Source: Flavobacterium tistrianum
Lineage (GTDB): Bacteria; Bacteroidota; Bacteroidia; Flavobacteriales; Flavobacteriaceae
Length of the DNA stretch: 64,000 bases
NCBI RefSeq assembly: GCF_003254545.1
Contig: NZ_QJRH01000070.1
Coordinates: forward strand, 186,001 to 250,000
Direction: 5' to 3'
Shown: positions 18,569-27,775 of the stretch, in pieces
Layout of the letters: every line of letters begins with the position of its first letter
Numbering within the stretch: position 1 is the first letter of the stretch
Program-made: the position numbers and the translations under genes
Notes under the pieces: generated by a model
Database searches by the model: none
Seen by the model: the letters and a program-made list of their open reading frames with translations, nothing else
Told to the model about the DNA's origin: nothing

Positions 18569-19267
18569 ATGAATTATATTCAAAAGATTAAACGCCTTTA
18601 CAACCTATCGGAAAATGAAAACTACGGATTTTCGGAAAATCAGATTCTCGATCTTGAGAAGACATTAAACATAAAACTTCCTTCAAAACTCAAAGAGTAT
18701 TATTTAAAATTAGGACTAGAAGAAAACCTCAATTACTGTTTCAATAGACTTTTGAAACCCGAAAATGAAATCGGATTCTCAGATGATGATTTTCTAGTTT
18801 TTTATGAGGAAAATCAAAACGTAGCCTTTTGGGGAATTAAAAAAGAAGATTTAAAACAGGATAATCCGCCAGTATATGGCAACTACGACACAATCGAAAA
18901 ATCAGATTGGGAAATAGAAACTGAGACAGCGGAAAACTTTTTTCTTTTGATGGCAGTTTTCAATGGTACTTTGGGCGGACTTCAATTTAATGGAAATTAT
19001 TTTGGAGAAATTGATTCTGAAGTTGTAAAACTTGTTGAAGAAAACTATGCGTTTGTTTCTGAAATCAGCCGAGAAAATCAAAAGGTATATACAGATGAGT
19101 TTTATAATGTAATCAGTTTGTCATTCGATCAAGAAAACAATTGCACAGGAGCTTTTATTGGATCAAGCGATCAGGAACGATTTGATGCCATTCTTGATCT
19201 TATTGATATTGATTGGTCTTATCTGTCTTATGATGATGATGAATATGATGAGGACGATGAAGAATAA
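18569..19267 (+). CDS. SMI1/KNR4 (SUKH) family protein, probable immunity protein
   Basis: A 232-residue protein with the SUKH fold signature in its first 130 residues: FSENQILDLEKTLNIKLPSKLKEYYLKLG, a loop with LVFYEENQNVAFWGI, and NFFLLMAVFNGTLGG. It ends in an acidic tail (DDDEYDEDDEE). SUKH proteins are common immunity proteins against contact-dependent or polymorphic toxins and also occur alone as cytoplasmic regulators. It begins a same-strand run of three genes (gaps 30 and 9 nt) of which the other two are unrecognised or immunity-like. Confidence 0.75.
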   Translation: MNYIQKIKRLYNLSENENYGFSENQILDLEKTLNIKLPSKLKEYYLKLGLEENLNYCFNRLLKPENEIGFSDDDFLVFYEENQNVAFWGIKKEDLKQDNPPVYGNYDTIEKSDWEIETETAENFFLLMAVFNGTLGGLQFNGNYFGEIDSEVVKLVEENYAFVSEISRENQKVYTDEFYNVISLSFDQENNCTGAFIGSSDQERFDAILDLIDIDWSYLSYDDDEYDEDDEE

Positions 19268-19297
19268 TCAAATTAAAAAGTGATAATAAAATAAAGA

Positions 19298-20647
19298 ATG
19301 AGAGAATTAAATTATTTAGTAAAAATAGAAGGTAACGAATCGCTGTTAGAAAAATTCATTGAAGCGATTGATACTAATACCATTAAAATAGATAAAGCAT
19401 ATCCAAATCCTTATGTATTAGATTCGGGTGAAAAATTTCTGCTATCACCCATAATTGAATATTTTTTCCAGACTAGACCTTTCTCAAAAGAATTTTATAT
19501 TTCATTTGTTGAAAAATTAAGAAAACTTACTGGATTTGAGAGTTACCGTTATGTATTAGGATTGCAAGCTGAGGAATTGGTTTTTAATAGTTTTGAAAGA
19601 GTAAAAAAAGGCAAATACAAGATTTTTATACCTAAAACAAAAGAAGAACTGCCGAAACCCATATTGACAGAAGAACAAAAAGAGCTCTTAAGTTTTATAT
19701 GTTATATCGCTGTTTCTCATATTAAATACGGTCCAAGTTATGCCACAGTTACTGCAAATGAATATTTTGATGTTGTAACTGAATTAGGTTCTGATGAGGT
19801 AGAACAGCTTAAGAAAAACGGAACAGGAAAACTTTCAAAAGAGTTGACAGAGTATAAAGACAAAGATTTTACAGGAAAGGCAAATGATGTTTTTGCTAAA
19901 ATAAATCTTAAGCTGGCTGCCGAAACAGAAGAAAGCTACGCAAAAGCATTACACTTCGTGAATAATCTTTTAAAATCTGATTTTCCTAAAAGCTTCGAAA
20001 TTAGTTTTTCATCAAAAGGAAAAGAGTTGCTTCCTATAAAAGGGCTTCCAAAATGCGGACAGAATTACTTATTTGCAGGAGCAGTAAAATACCCAAATCT
20101 GCATGAAAGCATTTTAGAATACATCAATCTTACTAAAAAGAAATACGAATGGTACACCAATCTTGAAGCTGAAAATTGTGCGATGCCTTCAACTTTTGCT
20201 GTTTTTGCTTTAGGATTGCAGGACGAAAAGTATTTTGAAACATTGATAGATTATTATCAAACAATAGATGGTGAACATCAGTCTATTCAGCAGAAATTTA
20301 CACCTGTGTTTTTGGAGAAATTTGGAATAAATGAAAAATCAATAAAAGTCTATATCAATGCTGTTTTATCCATGCAGGAACATCCGCATAATAAGGCTTT
20401 CATTTCTTATTTTACAAATGAAAATAGCTTGAAGTTATTATTGGATAGTAAAGCGAATTTTGTTTCGTATTATTTTACAGAAGAAGATTTAAAAGACTAT
20501 TCAGATAGTGGCACTAATGTTCAGGAAATGGCAGATTATTGCTGGGAAGGTGTGATGTATACTACGTTTGGACAAAGCAAAGGTTTCGCTAAAATTAGCA
20601 AACTGCTTACAGATTCAGAAAGAGAAATATTTGAAAAACTTTTGTAA
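19298..20647 (+). CDS. uncharacterised 449-residue protein in immunity-like cluster
   Basis: Not recognised as a named family. It has no signal peptide or transmembrane segment, is rich in Lys and Glu and mostly helical, so it is probably cytoplasmic. The middle carries FVNNLLKSDFPKSFEIS and GLPKCGQNYLFAGAVKYPNL; the C-terminal part has DYCWEGVMYTTFGQSKG. It lies 30 nt after the SUKH gene and 9 nt before the next ORF, so it is likely cotranscribed. Such large proteins next to SUKH genes often belong to immunity arrays, but nothing in the sequence proves that. Confidence 0.6.
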   Translation: MRELNYLVKIEGNESLLEKFIEAIDTNTIKIDKAYPNPYVLDSGEKFLLSPIIEYFFQTRPFSKEFYISFVEKLRKLTGFESYRYVLGLQAEELVFNSFERVKKGKYKIFIPKTKEELPKPILTEEQKELLSFICYIAVSHIKYGPSYATVTANEYFDVVTELGSDEVEQLKKNGTGKLSKELTEYKDKDFTGKANDVFAKINLKLAAETEESYAKALHFVNNLLKSDFPKSFEISFSSKGKELLPIKGLPKCGQNYLFAGAVKYPNLHESILEYINLTKKKYEWYTNLEAENCAMPSTFAVFALGLQDEKYFETLIDYYQTIDGEHQSIQQKFTPVFLEKFGINEKSIKVYINAVLSMQEHPHNKAFISYFTNENSLKLLLDSKANFVSYYFTEEDLKDYSDSGTNVQEMADYCWEGVMYTTFGQSKGFAKISKLLTDSEREIFEKLL

Positions 20648-20656
20648 CGAAGCGTT

Positions 20657-21313
20657 ATGGATAAACAAATACAAATTGAAGAACTCAATAACAATACCTT
20701 TTTCTGGAAATATTATTTCTGCTGGTCAAGAGGTTATGATGAAAAAGAAGAAATAAATATCGATGAGGTTCTAGAAGTTGTAGAAATTAATGAAACTGAA
20801 GCTTATGAGTGGGAATGGAAGTTTTTCAATCAGAATGATATTGAAGAAAACCCAAGATATGTTTCGGGCAAAATAAATGATGATTTAAATTATGCCATCG
20901 AATTTGCCGAATATGAAATCAACTTCTTTCTTAACGATGTTTACATTGGCAATTTAGGTGGCCATTTTGAAGCTTGGTTTTTTACCTTGGAGGAATTATT
21001 GGCTTTTGAAAAATATCCGAATCTGTTTCTTCTTTTACTTCCAATGACTGGAATACAAGAAAATGAAAAAGCTGTTTTAAAACCCATAATTGTAAAACAT
21101 TTAAATACAATTCCAAAATTTGAAGCACATTCAAAATATATTTCAGATTGTATTTTAAACGGATTAGCGATGCAGTCTCCATTTCTAGAAATAAAAGATA
21201 TCGGATTGACAAATACCGAAAACCACAGCGTAAGAAACATAATAGATTATCCGCGTTACAAAGAAGATGTAACGAAATTGAATAAAGCGTTAAAAAAGAA
21301 CTTAGTATCTTAG
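20657..21313 (+). CDS. hypothetical protein, possibly Imm19-like
   Basis: A 218-residue cytoplasmic protein with an aromatic-rich start (TFFWKYYFCWSRGYD) and the segment AYEWEWKFFNQ followed by YIGNLGGHFEAWFFTLEEL. The first half resembles in style the immunity-19 type of polymorphic-toxin immunity proteins; I cannot confirm this by alignment. It is separated by 9 nt from the preceding unrecognised gene, and the three genes with the SUKH member form a probable immunity cluster without a visible toxin gene. Confidence 0.55.
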   Translation: MDKQIQIEELNNNTFFWKYYFCWSRGYDEKEEINIDEVLEVVEINETEAYEWEWKFFNQNDIEENPRYVSGKINDDLNYAIEFAEYEINFFLNDVYIGNLGGHFEAWFFTLEELLAFEKYPNLFLLLLPMTGIQENEKAVLKPIIVKHLNTIPKFEAHSKYISDCILNGLAMQSPFLEIKDIGLTNTENHSVRNIIDYPRYKEDVTKLNKALKKNLVS

Positions 21314-21383
21314 AAACTTAGCCACTTAGTAGCTTAAAACACTCATTAAACTTTCATTAACAAAAAGTAAGATTTCATTATTT

Positions 21384-21391
21384 TATATTTG
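21384..21391 (+). promoter_or_regulatory. -7 promoter element of the TlpA-like gene pair
   Basis: TATATTTG matches the -7 consensus TAnnTTTG and lies 33 nt before the TlpA-like start codon. Confidence 0.5.
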
Positions 21392-21424
21392 TAAGACACA
21401 AATTAATCCTAAAGCATTCTTCTC

Positions 21425-21901
21425 ATGAAAATAAAGCCTTTTTTCTACATATTTTTATTCGGTATTATTTCAGTTTCGGCGTATAGTCAGAATGTAAAAT
21501 TGCTAAATATCAATCAGCTTAATGAGAGAATCAAAAACGGGAAAGACAGCACTTATGTTGTGAATTTTTGGGCAACTTGGTGCGCGCCATGCATAAAAGA
21601 ATTGCCGCATTTTGAGAAATTGCAAGCAGAACACAAATCAGAAAAACTGGCTGTTTTATTAGTAAGTTTAGATTTTAAATCGAAACTAGAATCAAATGTG
21701 ATTCCGTTTGTGAAAAGGAAAAATTTAAAGAATGAAGTCTTTTTATTGAATGAAAGCAGTCCGCAAGAATTTATTGATAGAATAGATCCAAGCTGGTCAG
21801 GAAGTATTCCGGCAACGCTTTTTATTAAAAATGACAAACGAAAATTTGTCGAAAGCGAATTTACCTACGAACAATTATTAACTGAATATAAAAAACTGTA
21901 A
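21425..21901 (+). CDS. TlpA-like periplasmic thioredoxin
   Basis: A 158-residue exported protein: signal peptide about 1-22 (VSAYSQ), thioredoxin active site FWATWCAPCIKELPHFE (about 42-58) and a cis-proline region SWSGSIPATLF. TlpA/ResA-like proteins reduce disulfides in the periplasm, for instance during cytochrome c maturation. The second thioredoxin-like gene begins 6 nt after this stop codon, so they are cotranscribed and probably cooperate. Confidence 0.88.
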   Translation: MKIKPFFYIFLFGIISVSAYSQNVKLLNINQLNERIKNGKDSTYVVNFWATWCAPCIKELPHFEKLQAEHKSEKLAVLLVSLDFKSKLESNVIPFVKRKNLKNEVFLLNESSPQEFIDRIDPSWSGSIPATLFIKNDKRKFVESEFTYEQLLTEYKKL

Positions 21902-21907
21902 ACCATT

Positions 21908-22522
21908 ATGAAGAAAATAATCTTATTACTAGCATTAGCATTTTCTGCTTTTCTATCTCATGCACAAAATGCAGTTACACTTAAAGCAGGCGATCCAGCT
22001 CCAGATTTCAAACTGAAAAATGTGGACAACAAAGAAGTTTCTTTCGGAACTTTTAAAGATGCAAAAGGATATATTGTAGTTTTTACATGCAATACATGTC
22101 CGTACGCAATTGGTTACGAGCAAAGAATTATCGATTTGGATAAAAAATTCAAATCGCAAGGATATCCTGTAATTGCCATCAATCCAAATGATCCTGAAGC
22201 TTCTAATGCAGATACTTTTGTAAAAATGCAAGATTTGGCAAAGGACAAAAAATATTCTTTCCCATATTTATTTGATCCAGGACAGAAAATTACAGACGAG
22301 TACGGAGCAAAACGTACGCCTCACATCTTTATCGTTTCTAAAACAGCAAAAGGAAATGTTGTAGAATATGTTGGAGCAATCGATAATGATCCAGAAGGAA
22401 ATAATCCTCAGAAAATAAAATATGCTGAAGATGTAATCGCATCTTTAAAAAGCGGACAGAAACCAGCAATTACGCAAACTAAAGAAATAGGCTGTACTGT
22501 AAAAAGAAAAGCAAAAGCTTAA
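21908..22522 (+). CDS. exported AhpC/TSA-type thioredoxin-fold protein
   Basis: A 204-residue exported protein: signal peptide about 1-19 (FLSHAQ); AhpC/TSA core starting at LKAGDPAPDFKLKNVDNKEV; redox motif FTCNTCPYAIGYE, in which the two Cys are arranged CxxC; then AINPNDPEASNADTF and a cis-proline region AKRTPHIFIV. Family members couple thioredoxin-like reduction to peroxide removal or protein redox control. A third Cys lies near the C-terminus (EIGCTVKRK). It ends with a loose dyad (about 22533-22613) and a strong terminator. Confidence 0.85.
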   Translation: MKKIILLLALAFSAFLSHAQNAVTLKAGDPAPDFKLKNVDNKEVSFGTFKDAKGYIVVFTCNTCPYAIGYEQRIIDLDKKFKSQGYPVIAINPNDPEASNADTFVKMQDLAKDKKYSFPYLFDPGQKITDEYGAKRTPHIFIVSKTAKGNVVEYVGAIDNDPEGNNPQKIKYAEDVIASLKSGQKPAITQTKEIGCTVKRKAKA

Positions 22523-22532
22523 GTTTTTTGTT

Positions 22533-22613
22533 TCAGGTTTAAAGTTGAAAGTTCCAAGTTAAACGCAACGGAATAAAACCTGAAATCTGAAACCTGAAAC
22601 TTGAAACAAAAAA
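22533..22613. repeat. intergenic dyad (acctgaaac words)
   Basis: TTTCAGGTTTAAAGTT on the left is answered by repeated CCTGAAA and ACTTGAAAC words on the right. It is an imperfect palindrome of the same style as the others in this window. Confidence 0.5.
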
Positions 22614-22633
22614 ACAAAAAATCATAAAACACG

Positions 22634-22661
22634 AAACGCCCCAAATATGGGGCGTTTTTTT
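22634..22661. terminator. strong intrinsic terminator
   Basis: AAACGCCCC-AAATAT-GGGGCGTTT followed by T7, between the thioredoxin-like gene and the convergent sugar dehydrogenase gene. Confidence 0.9.
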
Positions 22662-22682
22662 GGCATGTATAGATGAACAAGT

Positions 22683-23912
22683 TTACTTTTTATCTATTCT
22701 ATAAAGTCTTCCTTGATCGGTAACGGCGTATAATGCTTCATCTTTTCCTTGTGTAATATCTCTAAATCTCTGTCCTTCTCCGGCTAATAATCTTTCTTCA
22801 CCAGCCACTTTATTGTCTTTAAAAGCCAAGCGTACAATATGCATACCGCTTAAAGCACCAATAAAAAGATTATTTTCCCATTCTGGAATTCGTTTTCCAG
22901 CGTAAAATGTCATACCGCTTGGCGAAACTACAGGATCCCAGTAATAAACAGGCTGCTCCATTCCGTCTTTTTGTGTAATACCTTCTCCAATTTTCGTACC
23001 ACTATATTCAATTCCGTAAGTAATTGTTGGCCAGCCATAATTTGCTCCCGCTTTAATTCGGTTAATTTCATCACCGCCTCTTGGGCCGTGTTCGCTTGAC
23101 CATAATTCACCAGTAATAGGATGAAAAGCTAACCCTTGAGAATTTCTATTGCCGATGGTATAAAGTTCTGGCAAAGCTCCATTCTGAGTAAAAGCTGGAT
23201 TTCCTGGTGCTGCTTGTCCGCTTGTGGTAATATGAACAATTTTTCCCAAGCTGCTTGTAACAGCTTGTGCCAACGGACGTGTTTCTAGAACTGATCTTTC
23301 GCCAATGCTTACAAATAAATTTCCAGTTTTATCAAATAAAACTCGGCCTCCGTAATGTAGTGTACTTGCGTTTGGCGTGTTCGAACGATAAATTACCGTC
23401 GCATTTTCAATTGCTTTTTCATCGTCTGAAATTCTTCCTTTCGCGACAGCGGTAATATTTCCGCCAGCAACAACTTCAGAGAAAGCCCAATAAATCATTC
23501 GGTTTGTTGCAAATGATGGATCAAGGCAAATACCAAGCAATCCGCCTTGGTCTGCAGGATTTACAGATGGAACGCCAGTTAAGGCATTACTGATAACTCC
23601 TGCTTGAGTTACGATTTTAATTTTGCCCGCTTTTTCAGTTACAAGCAGACGTCCGTCAGGAAGATAAGCAACTCCCCAAGGAGCGCTTAATCCGTTTGTG
23701 ATAACTTTAGATTCAATTTCGGTGGTAGTCTGAATACTTCCTGCACGTGTCTGTCCTGCAAATGCAGGCTTATAAGTGGTGTTTGCCGTTCCCGTTTCTA
23801 CAGGAGGTCCTGTTGGTCCTGTATTTGTGCCTCCGTCGTTATTGTCGTTATTAGAACAACCGCCTAAAGTAAGAATTCCTGCAAGAAGAAAAATACTTTT
23901 TTGAATTATCAT
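22683..23912 (-). CDS. PQQ-dependent sugar dehydrogenase-like lipoprotein
   Basis: A 409-residue lipoprotein (lipobox LGGC, C19) with a Gly/Asn/Thr-rich linker. The six-bladed propeller of the soluble glucose dehydrogenase/Yli family is evident from GLSAPWGVAYLPDGRLLVTEKAGKI (about 74-98), GGLLGICLDPSF, LHYGGRVLFDKTGNLFVSIGER (catalytic histidine region), RNSQGLAFHPITGELWSSEHGPRGGDEIN and YYWDPVVSPSGMTFYAG. These enzymes oxidise aldoses with PQQ. No PQQ synthesis genes are in the window, so the cofactor may be scavenged. It is monocistronic. Confidence 0.88.
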   Translation of the reverse strand: MIIQKSIFLLAGILTLGGCSNNDNNDGGTNTGPTGPPVETGTANTTYKPAFAGQTRAGSIQTTTEIESKVITNGLSAPWGVAYLPDGRLLVTEKAGKIKIVTQAGVISNALTGVPSVNPADQGGLLGICLDPSFATNRMIYWAFSEVVAGGNITAVAKGRISDDEKAIENATVIYRSNTPNASTLHYGGRVLFDKTGNLFVSIGERSVLETRPLAQAVTSSLGKIVHITTSGQAAPGNPAFTQNGALPELYTIGNRNSQGLAFHPITGELWSSEHGPRGGDEINRIKAGANYGWPTITYGIEYSGTKIGEGITQKDGMEQPVYYWDPVVSPSGMTFYAGKRIPEWENNLFIGALSGMHIVRLAFKDNKVAGEERLLAGEGQRFRDITQGKDEALYAVTDQGRLYRIDKK

Positions 23913-24261
23913 AATGCTTTCATTTTAATGGTTAAAAATAAATTTTGCATTATCGGACATTTCGAAAGAGAAGATTATCAATGGAGATTCAGTAAAGTCG
24001 AAATGGTCAGTTTCAAATGAATGCTCTGTTTTTCAATTAAGAATGCCTAAATGCTTATGCCATTTTTATGTGAAGGATTAGAATTTCAAAAACAGAAATT
24101 AAACTTCTTTTGGAAAAGCATTTAGTGGGACATGCCTAATTGGAACGGAAAATTGTGACAAAATATTGCCAATAAGAATTGGAATGTCTTTTTCTTAGCA
24201 GAAATTTAACATTCCAAAATTCAACTGAAATGGCGTTGAGGTCTTAATTTTAAAGAAGGTT
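23913..24261. other. 349-bp intergenic region upstream of the sugar dehydrogenase gene
   Basis: An inverted repeat CTAAATGCTT (24047-24056) / AAGCATTTAG (24116-24125) with a 59-nt loop is the only structure noticed. No TAnnTTTG element was found on the minus strand and no ORF with coding character was seen. Confidence 0.4.
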
Positions 24262-24555
24262 TTAAAGACTCTTTAACTTTTTCATGAAGATTGGAAAAAC
24301 TTCATTTAATTCTTCAAAAAGTGGATTTTTTCTGTTTTTTAATTTGATTTCGGTAAATAATTTTAGTCCTAAAGCAAATTGAACGGCTTCTGATTCGTTT
24401 GCAAAAATGTTCTTAGATTTTATTTTTTCAATGATTCCAAAAATTTCGTCGTGATTGTCAAATTCAATTCCGAGTTCTTTTGCTGGTTCGGTTTCTCCAT
24501 TTGAATATTCCTTAAGACTTAAAGTAAGGTAATATTTGTTTGATCTTTTTTCCAT
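24262..24555 (-). CDS. hypothetical 97-residue protein
   Basis: A small Lys/Glu-rich cytoplasmic protein, not recognised. It has a beta-rich start (KYYLTLSLKEYSNGET) and a helical second half containing ANESEAVQFALGLKLFTEIKLK. It starts 19 nt after the LytTR response regulator stop and reads in the same direction, so it is probably the third gene of the sensor-regulator operon. Confidence 0.6.
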   Translation of the reverse strand: MEKRSNKYYLTLSLKEYSNGETEPAKELGIEFDNHDEIFGIIEKIKSKNIFANESEAVQFALGLKLFTEIKLKNRKNPLFEELNEVFPIFMKKLKSL

Positions 24556-24574
24556 GATTTTTGTATTCTAACTT

Positions 24575-25306
24575 TTATTTAAGCCATTTATCAACCAATG
24601 TTTTAAATGCTTCTTTATATTGCTCGCCAACCGTTATTTCTATTTTATCGATAAAAATGGAATTTTTGCTGATGGCGCTTATTTTGTCTAGAGCCACAAT
24701 GAATGAACGATGCACGCGCATAAATTTTGATGAAGGCAGTTTTTCTTCTAATGCCTTAAGCGAAATAAGAGACATTAAGGCTTTCTGTGAATCTTCAAGA
24801 TGTACTTTTACATAATCTTTGAGACTTTCAATATAAGTGATGTCTTTCAATGAAATTCTGACCCATTGGTATTCAACTTTCAGAAAGATAAACTCATCAT
24901 CGGCTGCAATGGAATTAAAGTGATTGTTAGCTTCTTCAGAGAGCTGTAAAACTTTGCTCGAAGCACGTAGAAATTCTTCGTAGCTGAAAGGTTTTAAAAG
25001 ATAATCTACAGCATTTACTTTATAGCCTTCAATCGCATAATGATTATAAGCGGTCGTAAAAATAATTTTTGGCAATGGTCCGGCTTGATCTTGTATTAAT
25101 CTTGCCAATTCCATTCCGCTTAAATTAGGCATATTGATATCCAAGAAAACTAGGTCAGGTTTTGTTTCCCTGATAAGTCCCATGGCATCTACAGCATTGT
25201 CGCAAGTAGAAATTAATTCTAAAAACGGAGTCTGTTCTATAAAGGTTTCTACCAGTCTTAAAGCCAACGGTTCGTCATCTACTGCTATACATTTTAATAC
25301 TGTCAT
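24575..25306 (-). CDS. LytTR-family response regulator
   Basis: A 243-residue protein. Receiver domain about 4-120 with acidic pocket D10-D11, phosphoacceptor D56 (VFLDINMP) and K105 (LLKPF). The LytTR DNA-binding domain is about 138-240 (VRISLKDITYIESLKDYVKVH, then MRVHRSFIVALDKI). It starts within the stop of the sensor kinase gene (ATGA overlap), so it is translationally coupled. The pair is divergent from an RND efflux operon; control of it is possible but not shown. Confidence 0.93.
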   Translation of the reverse strand: MTVLKCIAVDDEPLALRLVETFIEQTPFLELISTCDNAVDAMGLIRETKPDLVFLDINMPNLSGMELARLIQDQAGPLPKIIFTTAYNHYAIEGYKVNAVDYLLKPFSYEEFLRASSKVLQLSEEANNHFNSIAADDEFIFLKVEYQWVRISLKDITYIESLKDYVKVHLEDSQKALMSLISLKALEEKLPSSKFMRVHRSFIVALDKISAISKNSIFIDKIEITVGEQYKEAFKTLVDKWLK

Positions 25307-26349
25307 TGCTCTAAATTTATCTTCAACTTAATTTTATATGTTCCGTGATCGGTAACTCCAAAAGAAATAAAATGCTGATTTGGATAAATCAATTGTAATC
25401 TTCGTTTGGTGTTGGTTAAACCAATTCCGCCCACATCAGAAACTGTTGTTTTTTCGAAATAAGTATTTTCAACTTCAAATTCCAGTTCGCTTCCATTTTG
25501 CGTAAGCTTAATGTAGATTTCACTTTTATCAGTAGCATGAACGCCATGTTTAAAAGCATTTTCTACTAAAGGTAATAATAACATGGGAACAATTGGGTAA
25601 TCATGTATTTTTTCAGGAATATCGGTTGTAATAGTCAGTTTGCTGTTGGCACGAAGTTTCATTAATGCAATGAAATCTCTCATAAATTCAGCTTCCTTCA
25701 GCAGTGTTGTTTTTTCTTCTGTGCTATAAAGTAAATAACGCATCATACGACTCAAGGTATGAAGTGCATTTCTAGAGTCTTCAATATCGGTGTACGTAAG
25801 CGAATAGATGCTGTTAAGCGAATTAAAGAAAAAATGCGGATTGATTTGTGCCTTAAGCATTGCAAGTTCGGCAGCTGTTTTATCCTGTTCTAATTTTTGC
25901 TTATGCTGAGCTGCTTTTTGCCAATATTGTAACATGGCCCAACTTGTGCTTATTCCTAAAACAAGCAGACTGAGCATTAAAACGTAATTGTCAAAATAAG
26001 GATTTTTATATTTTTTGAATCCTAGAATGAGACTTATTTTATTGTGAAGATCAGTCTGTGAGGTATAAAAATAGGCGATAACCTGCATGGCAAAAATTGT
26101 AATAAAAGCCCAAACCAAAAAAGGGGAAGTATTATCTTTAAAAATGGTTCTTGGAACTATAATTCTTGCATTAGAATAAAAAATAATAATCAGTAAAATA
26201 AGTAAGGTCATTTGCCAAAGCCAAAAGACCCCAGGAAGAGCTACATTCCAAGTTAAAGGTATATAAAATAGCATTATGAAGCCTAATAATACCCAGCTTA
26301 GTATGTGCAATCCGGTAAATAAATAAGGTCTGAAAAAGCTTGGTCCCAT
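25303..26349 (-). CDS. LytS/YehU-type sensor histidine kinase
   Basis: A 348-residue membrane kinase. Four transmembrane helices lie in the first 145 residues, a short coiled coil at about 145-165, then the His_kinase domain with the phosphoacceptor in QINPHFFFNSLNSIYSL (H172) and an ATPase domain with LLLPLVENAFKHGV and VGGIGLTNTKRRLQ (about 240-348). There is no large periplasmic sensor, as is usual in this class. It overlaps the LytTR regulator gene by 4 nt. Confidence 0.93.
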   Translation of the reverse strand: MGPSFFRPYLFTGLHILSWVLLGFIMLFYIPLTWNVALPGVFWLWQMTLLILLIIIFYSNARIIVPRTIFKDNTSPFLVWAFITIFAMQVIAYFYTSQTDLHNKISLILGFKKYKNPYFDNYVLMLSLLVLGISTSWAMLQYWQKAAQHKQKLEQDKTAAELAMLKAQINPHFFFNSLNSIYSLTYTDIEDSRNALHTLSRMMRYLLYSTEEKTTLLKEAEFMRDFIALMKLRANSKLTITTDIPEKIHDYPIVPMLLLPLVENAFKHGVHATDKSEIYIKLTQNGSELEFEVENTYFEKTTVSDVGGIGLTNTKRRLQLIYPNQHFISFGVTDHGTYKIKLKINLEQ

Positions 26350-26615
26350 TGTAATTTTTGATATTTAAGGACAATATTACATTTTATTCGAATACAAATT
26401 TATGGGAATCGCTAAAACCTAATTCAGAATCTCTAAAAAGCATTTTAAAGCCGATAAGATAAAAATTAAACACTTGTTTAATATTTGAAAAAAATCCATC
26501 GGTTCTCAACTTACCTTTATCGATTGTTATTTGCTCTTCGTCTATTTGAAAAATTTCGTATCTTATATTTTATTTCTTTTGTTCACATATAATCGATAAT
26601 TACACATTTTTCACA

Positions 26616-27770
26616 ATGAATAAGCAATCATTTTTAAGCATTCTCGCAGCATCACTTATTATCGCTTCTTGCGGTAAAAATGATAAATCGGCTCAAGCCG
26701 GAGGTGCCCCGCAGATTAAAGAATATAAGACTGTGACTTTACAGACAAAATCAGCGACATTGAATAGCGATTTTCCTGCTAGTATTCAAGGACAGCAAAA
26801 CATAGAAATTCGTCCACGAGTTGAAGGCTATATTGATAAAATTTTTGTTGATGAAGGTGCAGTAGTTAAAGCAGGACAGCCATTATTTAAAATCAGCGCT
26901 CCAGAATACGAACAGCAAGTTCGTACTGCAACCGCAAGTATAAAAAGTGCTCAAGCAGAAGTAAGTACAGCAAAATTGGCTGTCAACAAAGTGAAGCCAT
27001 TGGTTGAAAAAGGAATTATCAGCAAATACGATTTAGAGTCGGCTCAATATACTTATGAATCGGCTATGGCATCGTTAGCTCAGGCAAATGCGGCTTTAGT
27101 AAATGCTAAAGTTAATTTGGGATATACTACAGTAACTAGTCCTGTAAATGGTGTTGTAGGTTCGATTCCTTTCCGTTTAGGAAGTTTGGTAAGTTCTAAT
27201 ACCGCTGAACCTTTAACAACAGTTTCAAGTATTGGTAATGTGTACGCATATTTTGCAATGAATGAAAAAGTATTGCTGAATTTTACTAAAGACGCAGGAG
27301 GTTCATTAAACCAAAAAATAAAAAGCATGCCAGAAGTTTCTTTGTTGCTTTCAGACGGTTCGACTTATGATCAAAAAGGAAAAATAGAAACTGTAAACGG
27401 ATTAATCAATACAGAAACTGGTACAGTAAATTTTAGAGCACGTTTCCCAAATCCAAAGGGAATTATCAGAAGCGGAAGCAGCACAACGGTTAGAATTCCA
27501 AAAGAAGTAAAAGATGGAATCATCATTCCTCAAAGTGCCACATTTGAACTTCAGGATAAAATGTTCGCGGTAGTTTTAGGAAAAGACGGTAAAACAAAAA
27601 ATGCTAATATCACTGTACTTGAAAATACAGCTGGAAATTATTACGTAGTAACCAGCGGTTTGCAAGCAGGTGACCAAATTGTATTAGAAGGAGTGGCTTC
27701 TCTAAAAGAAGGAACTGAAATTAAAGCCCAAAATCAAAGCCAGGAAACAGTTTACGCCGATTTAAAATAA
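26616..27770 (+). CDS. RND efflux periplasmic adaptor (membrane fusion) lipoprotein
   Basis: A 384-residue lipoprotein (lipobox IASC, C19). The layout follows the MFP family: a beta-barrel start, lipoyl half (EIRPRVEGYIDKIFVDEGAVVKAG), a helical hairpin (about 90-160), second lipoyl half (LGYTTVTSPVNGVVG) and C-terminal barrel domains. It links the RND pump to the outer-membrane channel. The first gene of a three-gene efflux operon, 5 nt before the permease. Confidence 0.93.
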   Translation: MNKQSFLSILAASLIIASCGKNDKSAQAGGAPQIKEYKTVTLQTKSATLNSDFPASIQGQQNIEIRPRVEGYIDKIFVDEGAVVKAGQPLFKISAPEYEQQVRTATASIKSAQAEVSTAKLAVNKVKPLVEKGIISKYDLESAQYTYESAMASLAQANAALVNAKVNLGYTTVTSPVNGVVGSIPFRLGSLVSSNTAEPLTTVSSIGNVYAYFAMNEKVLLNFTKDAGGSLNQKIKSMPEVSLLLSDGSTYDQKGKIETVNGLINTETGTVNFRARFPNPKGIIRSGSSTTVRIPKEVKDGIIIPQSATFELQDKMFAVVLGKDGKTKNANITVLENTAGNYYVVTSGLQAGDQIVLEGVASLKEGTEIKAQNQSQETVYADLK

Positions 27771-27775
27771 AAAAA

